64,000 nt of DNA from Ovis canadensis (GCF_042477335.2 NC_091245.1:229213501-229277500), one strand, 5' to 3'. Shown: positions 22,041-34,249, numbered from the stretch's first letter. Numbers and translations: made by a program. Notes: generated by a model from the sequence alone, not told the origin.

Positions 22041-22499
22041 ATAGCACACACACACTGTGTGCTATTACTATTTCCTCTTAAGAATAAAGACATCCTATAT
22101 AGGCTTGCAATCTCAACTAGCACTGGTTATGCAAATGCGAACCACAAGCCTCAGGAAGAACAAAAGGTAATGGTAAAACACATTCCACCAGGTAATTTTA
22201 ACCAGTGAGCTGTCATTTCACTTACTTTTCCTCCCCTTGATCACCCTTTTGATCTAGAGATACAAAAAAAGGTGATGGACTTGAAAGCCAAGCAACAAGC
22301 AGGAATCAGGAAATGCAAAACTGGTGCCTTCCAGACTAGTCAGCCCCTTACTGGGGGAATGCTCCACCTGGCCCAGAACTGCTTTGTCATAGGGCTCAAC
22401 CTCTCCACTGCCTACAACTCCCTGGTTACAAAATCACAGAGGAATAGAGAGAAGTCTGGGCCAGAGTCAGCAAACTTCCAGAGTTATAAGATTCAGCAG

Positions 22500-22660
22500 A
22501 AAGGGCAATCAGAGAATCAGATCTGGGAATCAGGGCTCTCATCCTGGCTCTGAGTGACCTCAATTCGCCCTTCTGTTTCATACAGAATGAGAATGCTGAT
22601 GCTATATACCTCATTAAGATGTTGTGAAAATTAGTTGAAATAAGGCATGCAAAGGCATCT
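22500..22660 (+). mobile_element. MIR SINE remnant
   Basis: 'gggctctcatcctggctctg', 'ttctgtttcatacagaatg', 'gatgttgtgaaaattagttg'. Confidence 0.7.
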
Positions 22661-22709
22661 TGAGAAGTATAAAGTACTATAAAAAGTTTCAATAATACTA
22701 GCTAGTATA

Positions 22710-22928
22710 GCGTGAGTATCAGTGAAGTTGCTCAGTCATGTCCAACTCTGCAATCTCATGGACTGCAGCCTATCAGGTTCCTCCATCCATGGAATTTTCC
22801 AGGCAAGAGTACTAGAGTGGGTTGCCATTTCCTTCTGCAGGGGATCTTTCCAACCCAGGGATTGAACCCAGGTCTCCAGCATTGCAGGCAGACACTTTAC
22901 CGTCTGAGCCACCAGGGAAGCCCAGCAT
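22710..22928 (-). mobile_element. Bov-tA SINE with 7-bp TSD
   Basis: Antisense full copy: 'gttgctcagtcatgtccaac', 'gagtgggttgccatttcctt', 'cccagggattgaacccagg', head complement 'gagccaccagggaagccc'. TSD tagtata at 22703-22709 and 22929-22935. Confidence 0.93.
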
Positions 22929-23059
22929 TAGTATAACCTTCCCTAAAGGTAGCAGATGTTACAAAAAATAAAAGTTCATTTTTATTAAAATTAATTATCA
23001 AAGTTAATTTACCAAATGCAGGGTTAAGAAAATTCTCCAGACTTTTTTAGAGAATTTAG

Positions 23060-23715
23060 GATAGTGGTTCCCAACCCTTTCAGATCCAATATTTCCTTGT
23101 GTAAACATGTATCTTTGTAATACCTCCTTTACCATCCTGAAACAAAATTCATATGAAACATAATTTCCAAAAAGACCAACGATAACATAATATATATTTT
23201 AATATATAAATCTTGGGAATGACTAAACCAAAAGACATAGATAGCCAGAAACTTGCCTATATATGGAAAATCACGGTGAATATAACAGGTACAAACACAG
23301 GCTACAGAGTTGTGCTATATCAGACTCAAATACAACCAGTGTTGTTTGCTTTTGATGTCCTTTTCTGAAATAGTAAACAATCCTGAGCTCCAAACAAAAC
23401 AAAATACAATCTTCCCTTAATTTACATGGTCACTGTATTCCTAAGATACTCAGTGTCTAGGATTACAAAATCACAACTACTTTGTGCTATAAAACAGAGT
23501 TAGGTCCTGAACTTAATTATAAACAGATTTTAAAGCTACTAGAATAAAAATAAGTCCCAGGTGGCAAAGGACAACGCTTGCTTTTACAGAACAGACTGTG
23601 CGTTGCAGGCTATCCAAGACCTCTGGGCTAACTGGTGTGACAACATTCCCACAAATTTATAATTTATAAAATGTCTCCTAGGGAGCAGTACCATTCCTTT
23701 GAGAATCATGGCTAT
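23060..23715. mobile_element. Possible hAT-type DNA transposon remnant
   Basis: 'agtggttcccaaccctttc' near 23063 and 'cctttgagaatcatggct' near 23695 resemble the two ends of MER-type hAT elements. The interior is not recognised. Confidence 0.35.
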
Positions 23716-24528
23716 AGGGCTTCAGAGAGTCTTTAACAAGTTTATGTGGGCAGTGCTGAGAAAAAAAGTTTGCTAAATCACAGAACACTTCCCAAAGCCC
23801 CTTCTGGAAAGACTATTAAATCACTAATCACACTTTGGGAAATAATGGTATTCATCACTTTTTAAAATTGAATTCAACAGTAAAAGCATGCTGAATACCT
23901 GCCACAAGAGAACAACAGTAAGAAAGCTCTGAAGATATGTTTTCCAGGAATGGAAGGCCTGATGCTTGGCTGGGCCTCTCAATTTATCAGTAATACAGAA
24001 AATATAACATGTCTCCAAAAGGACAAGAGGGAGGGAGCTCATTAAAACTGTTGTAGAATACTTAGACCTAGACATAGAGCCCAAGTCATCAGTACCATTC
24101 AGGATAAATGGTATGAAAATTTTATACTTGGAGTACAGGTTGTTGCTTGGAAATTACTTCTGTGGTCCTTGGATGTACTATATTTATTTTTTTAAGGTCT
24201 ATAAATTTTTCTATGCCTATTTCCCAAAAGAAAATGGGATTTGTAGATCAGTCCAGTGAAGTCTAGTGAATGAAGTGGGTAATCTTGGCTGTTTTTTCAC
24301 TGTCAATATATAAAAGTAAATATATATATTTCCATTCTTTTCCCAAACAAGCAGGTTTTATATGCATTGAAAGATATGTTTAAATTAGAAAGCCTACATT
24401 TTAGGTTTCACTTCTCCCAAACCTAGCTTTAACCCATAACCTAGTGATTACTAGAAAAATATATAAAATCTCCACTATTCATGGCCTACTGAAGCTAAAA
24501 TGTCCCAGTCTCTGCATCAAAGGAGGGA

Positions 24529-24733
24529 AATGTTAGTTGCTCAATCATGTCCGCCTCTTTGTGACCCCATGGACTGTATTCCACCAGGCTCTTCCATCCA
24601 GGTGATTTTCTAGGCAGGAATATTGGAGTGGGTTGCCATTTCCTTCTGCAGGGGATCTTCCTAACCCAGGGATCAAACCCAGGTCTCCCACATTGCAGGC
24701 AGACTCTACCATCTGAGCCACTGGGGAAGCCCC
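24529..24733 (-). mobile_element. Bov-tA SINE
   Basis: 'agttgctcaatcatgtccg', 'gaccccatggactgtattcc', 'cccagggatcaaacccagg', 'gagccactggggaagccc'. Confidence 0.92.
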
Positions 24734-24936
24734 AAATGAAGGAAATAGACTCTAGTAAATAATTACAAAGAAAGACACCTCACCCAACCTGGAGCCTTGG
24801 AAAGGGTTTCTTGAAGACTAATAAGGAGTCAAAATTATCTCCTTAGTTACACTGTCAATACATTCTTATTTCAACAGATTTTAACATAAGTGTGAGAATA
24901 ATGCTTCTGATTTTCTTAAGTACTTATCATGCACTA

Positions 24937-24951
24937 GTGCCACCTGGCGGA
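24937..24951 (-). promoter_or_regulatory. CTCF-like motif
   Basis: gtgccacctggcgga; the complement reads CCGCCAGGTGGCAC, close to the CTCF core (CCnsnAGGKGGCR). It lies outside any recognised SINE. Binding is not shown by sequence alone. Confidence 0.35.
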
Positions 24952-25010
24952 CATTTTTAAACTACAGCTTAAAATTATTATTTAAAAAGAGTTTGAGGCT
25001 TTCTCTATTA

Positions 25011-25503
25011 ACTTTTTTTTTTTTTTACTTTATTTTACTTTACAATACTGTATTGGTTTTGTCATACATTGACATGAATCCACCACAGGTGTACATGCGA
25101 TCCCAAACATGAACCCCCCTCCCACCTCCCTCCCCACAACATCCCTCTGGGTCATCCCCGTGCATCAGCCCCAAGCATGCTGTATCCTGCATTGGACATA
25201 GACTGGTGATTCGATTCTTACATGACAGTATACATGTTTCAATGCCATTCTCCCAAATCATCCCATCCTCTCCCTCTCCCTCTGAGTCCAAAAGTCCGCT
25301 ATACACATCTGTGTCTTTTTTGCTGTCTTGCATACAGGGTCATCATTGCTATCTTTCTAAATTCCATATATATGTGTTAGTATACTGTATTGGTGTTTTT
25401 CTTTCTGGCTTACTTCCCTCTGTATAATCGGCTCCAGTTTCATCCATCTCATCAGAACTGATTCAAATGCATTCTTTTTAACAGCTGAGTAATATTCCAT
25501 AAC
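25011..25503 (-). mobile_element. Ruminant L1 3' end, antisense
   Basis: Poly-T start (tail complement), 'tacaatactgtattggtttt', 'gaacccccctcccacctccc', 'ctgagtaatattccat': young-looking L1 3' UTR, 5'-truncated to about 0.5 kb. Confidence 0.9.
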
Positions 25504-25670
25504 TTCTAAAAAAAAGTTTATATATATTATTTTGCAACATTTATCTCACAGTTTCTGTAACTTGAGGACCAATGCATTAATTCACTCCTATGAGATTCAC
25601 CTATTAACCTAACTCAGGGTCATTTGCAACCTGGCCACATTTCATCTTTGTCCAGATTTGTAAATGGGTT

Positions 25671-26203
25671 GCTCCTTGGAAGAAAAGCTATGACTAACCT
25701 AGACAGCACATTAAAAAGCACGGGCATTACTTTGTCGACAAATGTCTGTCTAGTCAAAGCTATGGTTTTTCCAATAGTCATGTATGGATGTGAGAGCTGG
25801 ACCATAAAGAAAGCTGAGCACTAAAGAATATATGCTTTTGAACTCTGGTGTTGGAGAAGACTCTTGAGAGTCCCTTGGACTGCAAGGAGACCCAACCAGT
25901 CCATCCTAAAGGAAATCAGTCCTGAATATTCATTGGAAGGACTGATGTTGAAGCTGAAGTTCCAATACTTTGGCCACCTGATGCAAAGAACTGACTCATT
26001 GGAAAAGACCCTGATGCTGGGAAAGATTGAAGACAGGAAAGAGAAGGGGGTGACAGAGGATGAGATGGTTGGAGGGCATCACCAACTTAAAAGGACATGA
26101 GCTTGAGCAAGCTCCAGGAGTTGGTGAAAGACCAGGAAGCCTGGTGTGCTGCAGTCCATGGGATTACAAAGAGTTGGACACAACTGAGAGACTGAACTAA
26201 CTT
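25671..26203 (+). mobile_element. BovB LINE 3' fragment with 10-bp TSD
   Basis: 533 bp: 'gctccttggaagaaaagct', [31 protein letters not shown] in two frames, tail 'gagactgaactaac'. TSD taaatgggtt at 25661-25670 and 26204-26213. A stop after AEH and frame changes make it non-functional. Confidence 0.94.
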
Positions 26204-26371
26204 TAAATGGGTTAAGTTATCACATACATAAAGTAAGTATTCGCAGTAGTGCTGCAAAGCAAATTCAAATAAAATGGGCAAGAAGAGAGCACAGTGTTTA
26301 TCCGTATCTTTAAACCCACTTCAATTCTCTAGTGAAAAGACTTTTATTTATTCAGAAGATCTAAATTATAG

Positions 26372-26580
26372 ATGGGTTTCCCAGGCAGCTCAGCTGATAA
26401 AGAATCTGCCTGCAGTGCAGGAGACCTGGATTTGATCCCTGGGTTGGAAAGATCCCCTGGAGGAGGGCATGACAACCCACTCCAGTATTCTTGCCTGGAG
26501 AATCCCCATGGGCAGAAGAGCTTGGTGGGCTACAGTCCATGGAGTCACAAAGAGTTGGACATGACTGAGTGACTAAGCAC
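26372..26580 (+). mobile_element. Bov-tA SINE with 9-bp TSD
   Basis: 'cccaggcagctcagctgata', 'gatttgatccctgggttgg', body, tail 'gacatgactgagtgactaag'. TSD aaattatag at 26363-26371 and 26581-26589. Confidence 0.94.
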
Positions 26581-26779
26581 AAATTATAGTTTTCAGTGGT
26601 CCTGCCTGAACAGGATCCAGAGAAGCACAAGCTTTAAGGAGAAAGAATTTATGGTTGTAACTACATCAAAGTTAAATACTTCTGTTTAATGAAGGGTATT
26701 ATTTGCAAATTTAACAGCTTAATATAAGGAGTGAAGATATTTATAATTTCTGAAACCAGTAAGGACTACAAGACATTTC

Positions 26780-27058
26780 ACCAAATCAACACAAGGCAGA
26801 AAAATCAAATAACGGGCAAAGAATATTAATAAGCACTGACCAAAAAGGAGTATTAATGGATATTCTGCATTTTATCAAATAAATATACTTAAAATGAGAG
26901 ATTGCTTTACACCTATTGGGCTGGCAAAAAATTATTTAGAAAAGTAGCAAGTGCTAGTGAAAAGCGTGAGGAAACAAAAGCCCTCAAGTATTGCTGATAT
27001 GAGAGAAATCTGGCAGTACTAAGTATGCATATACCCCACAACCCAACAGCCACATTCC
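26780..27058 (+). mobile_element. L1 3' region, left part
   Basis: 'gagagattgctttacaccta', 'ctgatatgagagaaatctgg', 'catataccccacaacccaac'. Resumes at about 27874 ('ggatatataccccagaaatt'). Confidence 0.75.
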
Positions 27059-27873
27059 TGGTTATATCAGCTACTTATTACTATACAACAAATTACCCAA
27101 GATTTAAAGGCTTAAACGGACAAATATTTATTATCTCAAAGTTTCCGTGGGTCAGCAATCAGATGTGGTTTAGCTGAGCAGGGTCTCTCAAAAGGTTGCA
27201 ATTGGGCTTCCCCAGTGGCTAGGGGAATCCACCTGCCAATGCAAGACAGGTTTGAACCCTGGTCCAGAAAGATCCCACATGCTGTGGAGCAACTAAGCCC
27301 GTGCACAAGTACTGAGTCTGTGCTTGACAGCTGGGAGCTGCAACTACTGAGCCCACATGCAACAACTGCTACAGCCCGCACGCTCAAGGCCCTGTGCTCT
27401 GCAACAGGAGAAGCCACTGCACTGAGAAGCCTGCACACTGCAACTACAGAGTAGAGCCTGCAGCTGGAGGGAGCACACAGGGCAACAAAGACTCAAAGCA
27501 GTCCATAAATGAGAGTCAGCTGGGGCCTCAGTTACCGCAAGGGTACTGGGGGAAGCATCTGTCTCCAAGCTCACTCACAGACCTGTTGCCAGGCCTCAGA
27601 GCCTAGCTGGTTGTCGGTCAGAGACTTAAGGTCCCTGCTGTATGGACCCCTCCATGCTTCCCCTAAAGAAGAGAGGATGAGAAATGGCAGGTAAGACAAG
27701 GGTCAGATCTTTAAAAATTTCATCTTGCAAGTGGCATCTCATCACAATTGCCAGATTTTATTCACTAGAAGAGAATTGCTAGGACCTGCCCACATTAAAG
27801 GGGAGGAGATTACACAAGGCATGAATATTAGGAGGCAGGGATCATTGGGAGCCATTTTAGAGGCTGCCTGGCA
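27059..27873 (+). mobile_element. MLT1-like (ERVL-MaLR) LTR remnant, split by SINE
   Basis: 'caacaaattacccaagattt', 'atttattatctcaaagtttc', 'gtgggtcagcaatcagatg', then after a SINE 'ccaagctcactcacagacc' and the end 'gaggctgcctggcaca'. Inserted into L1. Non-coding LTR only; subfamily uncertain. Confidence 0.6.
27208..27512 (+). mobile_element. CHR-type SINE nested in the LTR
   Basis: 'gggcttccccagtggctagg', 'gatcccacatgctgtggagc', 'gctgcaactactgagccc', 'gaagccactgcactgagaag'. Several short ORFs on both strands here are SINE shadows. Confidence 0.85.
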
Positions 27874-28270
27874 CACTGGATATATACCCCAGAAATTCTC
27901 AAAAGATCAATTTAACAAGGATGAGGCTGTTCATCGCAGCACTGTATGCAAAATAATTGCAGGCAACTTAAATGGCCATCAATGGGAAAACAGATGAGAA
28001 GAGAAAGGGTGATAAATAAGTATGGTAGAATATCATGGGGAAAAAAAAAAGTGAACCAAATTTATTTTACAGCAACATGGATTCACTTCAGAAACCTACT
28101 TCTAAGTATAAAAAAAGTAATAAAGAATCAATTATCAGCACACTTATTTAAATTTAACCCATCAATAACATTATTTATCTTTAAAGAATTTATGGGAAGT
28201 AGACACACATGGTATAACTGATGATGAGAAAAAGGAATGGGCATAATAAATTACATGAACCAAGATCAAC
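27874..28270 (+). mobile_element. L1 3' region, right part
   Basis: 'gttcatcgcagcactgtatg', 'taaatggccatcaatgggaa', 'agtataaaaaaagtaataaa': decayed L1 continuing from 27058. Confidence 0.75.
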
Positions 28271-28945
28271 ATGCTACTGAAATGAGCAAAATCAACTTAA
28301 TTCTGTGGATCTAAATGCATTAAAAACAAAGCTCCAAAGACAAGGAATAAAATGACTACATCCCTCCAGTGCTATGCCCAAGCCCCCAAGTTCTTCCCAG
28401 ACAGTTACTAATTATAGAAGGTGTGTGCACAATCTGTGCACAGATTAGCTACCTGTTATTTTTCACCCCACCTACCCTTCTATATGCTACTCTGAACATC
28501 TGGGGCCGGGAAACATCAAACTATTGATACATTTCTAAGGTCTCCTGCCAGGTGGCTTCCTGTTAGGCACTGAAGGGAACTGAGGAACCTGAAGAAGCAG
28601 AAAGGTCCTGGCTTCCAGTGTATGACAGTTGCTGATAAGACATTTGCTGCTACGGAAACAAGACTCCAGATGAGCAGCCAGTGCAGAATCATCAGCCTTT
28701 AGTTAAGCGACACCACTTCAGCAGACCCTTGTGTCTTCAGGAGTACAACAGCAGGTCAACTCAAAGGCAACACCACTTCTGATCTCTTCTGATGCACTTC
28801 TGACCTTCACCTTCCTTTTTCCTGCTCCAGGGCCCTCGTCTTCCTTTTTGCACTTCCAACCCCTTTATGTCAGTACAGTGTACAGACCATCTCAAAAATA
28901 CCACACTTCTGTAATATTATCTTCACAATCATTGGACACAATTTT
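28271..28945. other. Intergenic, nothing recognised
   Basis: No gene or clear repeat. A 74-aa plus ORF (28731-28955) has no family resemblance. Confidence 0.45.
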
Positions 28946-29105
28946 AAACAACTGAATTCCCATTTTACAGATAAGGAGATTGGAAAGTACCTGGGAAGTC
29001 AGATAAGAGAAGGAAAGTACCTGCCTGAGGATCACAGCTGGGATGTGAACTCAGGACATTTGACTCTTATGTCTATGCACTGAACTATATTCTACACTTC
29101 CTTTC
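28946..29105 (+). mobile_element. MIR/L2-type remnant
   Basis: 'cccattttacagataaggag', 'ctgcctgaggatcacagctg', 'tgtgaactcaggacatttg'. Confidence 0.65.
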
Positions 29106-29832
29106 ACACACATATAAGTCGACTAAAAACTGTATTTCCACATGATGTCATATAAAAAAAAAGTGACTGTATGGTAAAGACAGCTGAGTACCACCTGTGG
29201 GCCTTTAAAATAAACATTTATTTTGTATCCTCATACTTTAGAAAAAGGAAAATATTATAAAAGTTATACAATAAAGGAGATGACCAACCTCCCTTCCTTC
29301 TTAATAGATTCATTCATATGCTTGGGGGTAAATATGGTTCTTTAAGTCATGCTACATGTCTGATACTAATTATATGGATAATAATATCATGCTTTCCATG
29401 ATAATAATATCTGACAGCAAAGGAGCATGTTACTGTGAACATTTGTATTAATAGATCTGAACATTCTTAATGGAAAGAAAACTGCTTTTAACACAAAAGT
29501 CTCCCCAGATTGCCAAAACTGAAAATTGCTAGTCCTCATTAGTTGCCTTCTGCCTAATAATAACCTCAAAATGAAGATCCTCTCTTTTCCCTCACCTAAA
29601 ATCCTCCTCTTCCCTTTTGCTAATAACAGCAATAACAAAGGGTCCTTTTGTGGACTCCAATAATTCCACTAGATGGAACTAAATACACACATACACACAA
29701 GCACCCTCTCTTCTATCACATTTTTCTCTTAAGAATGTTAGATTATCAAAAAATGAATAAACTCCCTAATGAAATGTGTCAATATTCACTTAAATTTCTT
29801 TCAAACAAATCACCTCATTTATTTATTATTAT
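29106..29832. other. Intergenic, nothing recognised
   Basis: AT-rich; ORF 29638-29387 (83 aa, minus) is isolated and has no recognisable domain. Confidence 0.45.
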
Positions 29833-29843
29833 GATTTACTATT

Positions 29844-30039
29844 GGTGGCTCAGTGGTAAAGAATCTACCTGCAATGCAGGAGACCCAAGAAACACATTAC
29901 CCTGGAGGAGGAAATGGAAACCTGCTCCAGTATTCCTGCCTGGAAAATTCCATGGACAGAGAAGCCTGGTGGGCTACAGTCCATGGGGTCACAAAGAGTC
30001 AGACACAACTGAGTGTTATAAGCATATACACACACACAC
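29844..30039 (+). mobile_element. Bov-tA SINE with 11-bp TSD
   Basis: Starts in the head 'ggtggctcagtggtaaagaa', tail 'cagacacaactgagtg' then (CA)n. TSD gatttactatt at 29833-29843 and 30040-30050. Confidence 0.94.
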
Positions 30040-30086
30040 GATTTACTATTAAAGAAAGAATCATTTCTTTTCCTCTAATATTAGCT

Positions 30087-30304
30087 CTACCTAATGACTC
30101 AGACAGTAAAGAATCTGCCTGCAATGCAGGAGACCCAAGTTCTATCCCTGGGTCAGGAAGATACCCTGGAGAAAGGAATGGCAACCCATTCCAATATTTT
30201 TGCCTGGAAAATACCATGGACAGAGGAGCTTGGCAGGCTACAGTCCACGGGGTCACAAAGAGTTGGATACGACTGAGCAACCCACACTTTCACTTCACTT
30301 TCAC
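30087..30304 (+). mobile_element. Bov-tA SINE with 8-bp TSD
   Basis: 'actcagacagtaaagaatc', 'tctatccctgggtcaggaag', tail 'ggatacgactgagcaacc' plus 'ctttcacttcactttcac'. TSD tattagct at 30079-30086 and 30305-30312. Confidence 0.93.
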
Positions 30305-30385
30305 TATTAGCTTGTATACATGGCAATGCTTTTAACTCTCAAATTTTAATTCTGAAATAATCATCTACTTACAGGAAGTAGAAAA

Positions 30386-30386
30386 C

Positions 30387-30419
<33 letters not shown>

Positions 30420-30424
30420 TATAC
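30386..30424 (+). repeat. (AT)n(AC)n compound microsatellite
   Basis: Uninterrupted AT units followed by AC units, then 'atatac'. Confidence 0.95.
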
Positions 30425-30930
30425 AGGGAGGTCCTGTGCATTCTTCATCTATCCTCCCACCATGGTAACATCTTACGTAACTATAGTACCGGACCAAAAC
30501 AAGGAAACTGACCCTGAGACAATCCATAGAGCTTATTCAGATTTTACCAGTTTTACAAACATATGTGTATGTATATGCATGTGTGTGTGCACACACCTGT
30601 CTGTGCTATTTTATCACCTATGTAGTTTCATGTGATCACCACAATCAAACCACAGAACTCTTCCATCATCATAGCTCCCATGTGCAATCTCAGTATAGCC
30701 ACACCCAACCTCCACACATACCTCCATCACTAAACACTGACAATCACTAAGCCATTCTCTTTATAAATGTGTTGTTTCAAGAATCTGTATAAATGGAATG
30801 ACACAATTTATAACCTTTTGAGATTGACTCTTTTCACTCAGCATAATTCCCCTGAAATCCATCCAAGTTGTGTGCATCAAACAGTTCATTCCCTTTTATT
30901 GATGAATATCCCATGGTATGAAGGTACAAG
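30425..30930 (-). mobile_element. L1 3' UTR, antisense
   Basis: 'gaaactgaccctgagacaat', 'tccatcactaaacactgac', 'agattgactcttttcactca', 'aatatcccatggtatgaag': old antisense L1 3' region with a TG/AC-rich patch near 30560-30600. Confidence 0.75.
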
Positions 30931-31330
30931 TTTGTTTACAAGCAAAAATTTTTAATTTTGTAAAAAATACCTGTTTTTCCCTAACAAAATCTTACATGAA
31001 AATCAAAAATCTAAATAAAAATGAAGTTGTTAGCTTGACGCATGAGTTGGGACAAGCAGAGCTAGGTCTTCTTGGCCTCCTCCCCCATGTGCCCAAGACA
31101 CCATTAAAGCCTAAAAAACAGGCAGGAGAATGCATGGGAATGAACCCAATAAAATTTTTATATCTGCTCACAACAGTGAAAGTAGCAGTAAAACTCAGGC
31201 TGCTTTAAGGGAATCTACAGGAGTATACCCCATCATCTTAACTGTAACCCTATGTGATGAGAGGGGGGAAGGGAAACTGCCTGTTTCTACATCAGAGAAA
31301 GTACTGTCTGTTAACAACTACTTAATGAAA
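30931..31330. other. Intergenic, nothing recognised
   Basis: 96-aa and 67-aa plus-strand ORFs overlap in different frames (30918-31333) with no motif. Confidence 0.4.
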
Positions 31331-31334
31331 TGAA

Positions 31335-31860
31335 TTTTAAAGATGAGACTATCAGTTAGCTATTGCCAATACCACATAAGAAACCACTCCAAAACTCAAT
31401 AGCTTAACAATAATCATTTATTCTTATACTTGGCATTAACAGTTATTTAGAGTGACACTGCTTCAGATGTTCCATTCTGAGCCCAGTTGAGGAGGCAGAG
31501 ACTACCAAGGGAATTTCTCTCTGTGGTGAAAATAGAAAGACAGGAACACAAGCGCAAATAAGCAAAGGCATTTTAATCTTCTTACCATATCCACTAACAA
31601 CTCACTGCCAAAGCAAGGCACACAGCCAAGTCCAACGTTAAGGAGCAAAGAAATACACTCCATCACCATGAGGACTGGGGAAATAGAATGCTATTTATTA
31701 CCTACATAGGGATTAAGAATTGTAACCAACACTTCAATCTACCACACCCAGAAGACTTGCTATCTCCCAAAATGTTTCCTCCATCTGACTGTGTCTTTGC
31801 TTAAGCCTTTGGTCCCTAACAAAAATGAAAATACTCCCAGGGTTAACACTTTACTCCATA
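31335..31860 (+). mobile_element. MLT1-like LTR remnant (weak)
   Basis: 'atcagttagctattgccaat', 'aactcaatagcttaacaat', 'catttattcttatacttgg' resemble the start of an old MaLR-type LTR. Confidence 0.45.
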
Positions 31861-32079
31861 ACCATCCCTTACTATGAGTACCAGACCATTTCCTATGAAG
31901 AGAGAGAAAAGGCCAATGTGACTAGGGAAGGCAAAGAATAAGGGACTGGGGAAACAACCCCAAACAAACTTTTGCAATATACAAATTTGCTGAGGATCAG
32001 AATCTATGTATTCTTACAAAATGAAAGGCAAAATGTTACAGAAATACAGTCACACATGTAGAAAACAAATGTATGGTTA

Positions 32080-32330
32080 CCAGGCGGAAAGGTGGGGGTA
32101 GAGGGGGAGGGATAAACTGGGAGACTGAGACTGACATATACACATTACTATACATAAAACAGATAACTAAAAGACCTACTGGATAGCACGGGGAACTCCA
32201 CTCAATACTCGGTAATGGCCTATGCGGGAAAAGAATCTAAAAAGAGTTTATATGTATAACTGATTCACTTTGCCATATAACTGACACTAACACAACACTG
32301 TAACTATTCTCCAATTAAAAAAGAAAGGCA
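32080..32330 (+). mobile_element. Ruminant L1 3' end
   Basis: 'gataaactgggagactgaga', 'ggatagcacggggaactcc', 'tatgtataactgattcactt', 'ctattctccaattaaaaaag'. Confidence 0.85.
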
Positions 32331-33480
32331 AAATGCCAAAATAGAACTCCACAATCAGAACACAGGTATTTTTAAGATCCTCTCTGAAACACAGAATTCC
32401 ACATCCCTGGCTATTCATAGTGTCACCATCCCAGGAATCTGTCTCATAACACTCTGCAGAGACTTCTACAGCACTCATTTACGCGGACACTCTAGAATCC
32501 AGATGAACATGGATTTATCTCAGCCTCTGTCAAGCAGCCTGCGCTTCAACATTATTTCTGATCTAAATGCATAAACAAAGGAGAACTATCAGACATACTT
32601 AATACTTCCTGAATACAGCCCAATAATTTATCCTTTTGATTAAAGGCTACCTTCTCTGAGTAGGTCATCTGTACGTCTCTGTCCACATGACCATTTACAA
32701 ATACCATTTGTGCTGTTATATAAAGTACCCCGAAGGAAGAAAACTATTTACTGTGTGTTGCACTTAACAGTTTGTGATGATACTAGATCAGACTTCTGTG
32801 GTTAACTAATTATAATCAGTACTACTCAAATAAAATTTGTCAAGCTTAGAATCAGATGTAGGTTTTAAGTAAAATGAAGTCTTGACCAACATAAACAACT
32901 TTCCCTACAAATCCCATTTACTGCCTAACACCATTCAGATTTGCTTGATTTCTTATTTCATGGGCAGACTCATAAGTAATTACTTAAAACTATGCCCATT
33001 TTTAAAAATACTGACTTCAATCAAATCATACTACTACCTACCTGAAGACTATGCATTGCACTCGTGTTGCCTTAAATAAAGACTAATTAGAAAAGTCTAG
33101 TTAGAGACACAAGTACATATAAAAACAGTAACGATAACTTAGGAGGCATCTAAAAACTAAGGAGAGGTGATAACTGCCCTAGAAGTTCAACACACAGATC
33201 ACTGTGGACGGGGCCCAACTTAAGTCCAGAAAACACTAAGTGAAAAGAGAAAACGGGTCAATCATTAAGAACAGTAAGATTTTAAGAGACGCTCCTAAAA
33301 ATTGTACCACACAGTATCATTCTGGAAAGGACTTTTTGTAACGCGTCCTGAGATTCTTATATGCTCTTTGACAGCAATTTCCTTCCTAAGAAAATAATGA
33401 GCAAAACAAAGATTGTTATAAGCAAAAAAATGTGGCAACAACCAACTTTAGAGGTAGGATAATTAAATGTTGGCATATCA
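32331..33480. other. Intergenic, nothing recognised
   Basis: AT-rich, no recognised repeat or gene. Confidence 0.4.
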
Positions 33481-33775
33481 ATCTACCAACTGTCTAATGC
33501 TGTGCAACAAGAGCAAACATTAACTGGCATGTAAGCTTATTGCTCACATGCCAAGTTACTTGAGGCTGGTTCACCAGTTCTGCTGTTCTTAGCTGGGTTT
33601 GTTCAATGTATGAGGTTGGCTGGCTTCACACAGGGTAACTAGGGCAACCTGGTCTGTGCCATCTCTTCCTCCAACACTCATCATTAAGACAGAGGCACAA
33701 GCCTCCTGAGCCCTGAACTCAGAACCTCATTCTAATCACCAAACCCAAAGAGTAGAAAGGCCCTACAAAGTTACA
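33481..33775 (+). mobile_element. Old LTR-type remnant (weak)
   Basis: 'ctaatgctgtgcaacaagag', 'gcttattgctcacatgcc', 'ttcttagctgggtttgttc' suggest a decayed MaLR-like LTR. Confidence 0.4.
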
Positions 33776-33778
33776 TCA

Positions 33779-33965
33779 GAGGTCAACAAACTATAGACTA
33801 CAGGCAAAATCTGATCCACTACCTGTTTTTTTAAATAAAGCTTTATTAGAATATAGACACTTCATTTATATATTTCCCATGGATTTTTTACACTATAACA
33901 GCAGTGTAGTAGTAACAGAGACCATTGAACCTAAAAATCCTTAAATGTTTATTATTTGGTCTTAT
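33779..33965 (+). mobile_element. hAT-Charlie-type nonautonomous DNA transposon
   Basis: 'gaggtcaacaaactatagac', 'taaataaagctttattagaa', 'gtagtagtaacagagacc': same family as 53755-53965. Subfamily not assigned. Confidence 0.6.
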
Positions 33966-34249
33966 TGTGAATTACAAGATAAAGAGAATGGACACAGGGA
34001 AGAGTAAAGAATTAGGACTATTTTTGTAATCCACCAGTGGAATGTTTTATTAAACATGTTTTTAAAATTTTAATGGTTTAGAAAAGGTTTATAAAAGAAT
34101 GTTAATGTTAAAGAGAAAGGAAGGTACAAAAATATACAGACAGTATGATCTCACCTCTACATAATTATATATAAGTAAATACAAATATCACAACTAATTC
34201 ATGTATATAATCTTCATATAAATATTTAAAGGCAAGCCACAGACAAAAA

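Noticed and set aside
29853..30335. 160-aa plus-strand ORF
   Set aside because: It translates two adjacent Bov-tA SINEs and their spacer.
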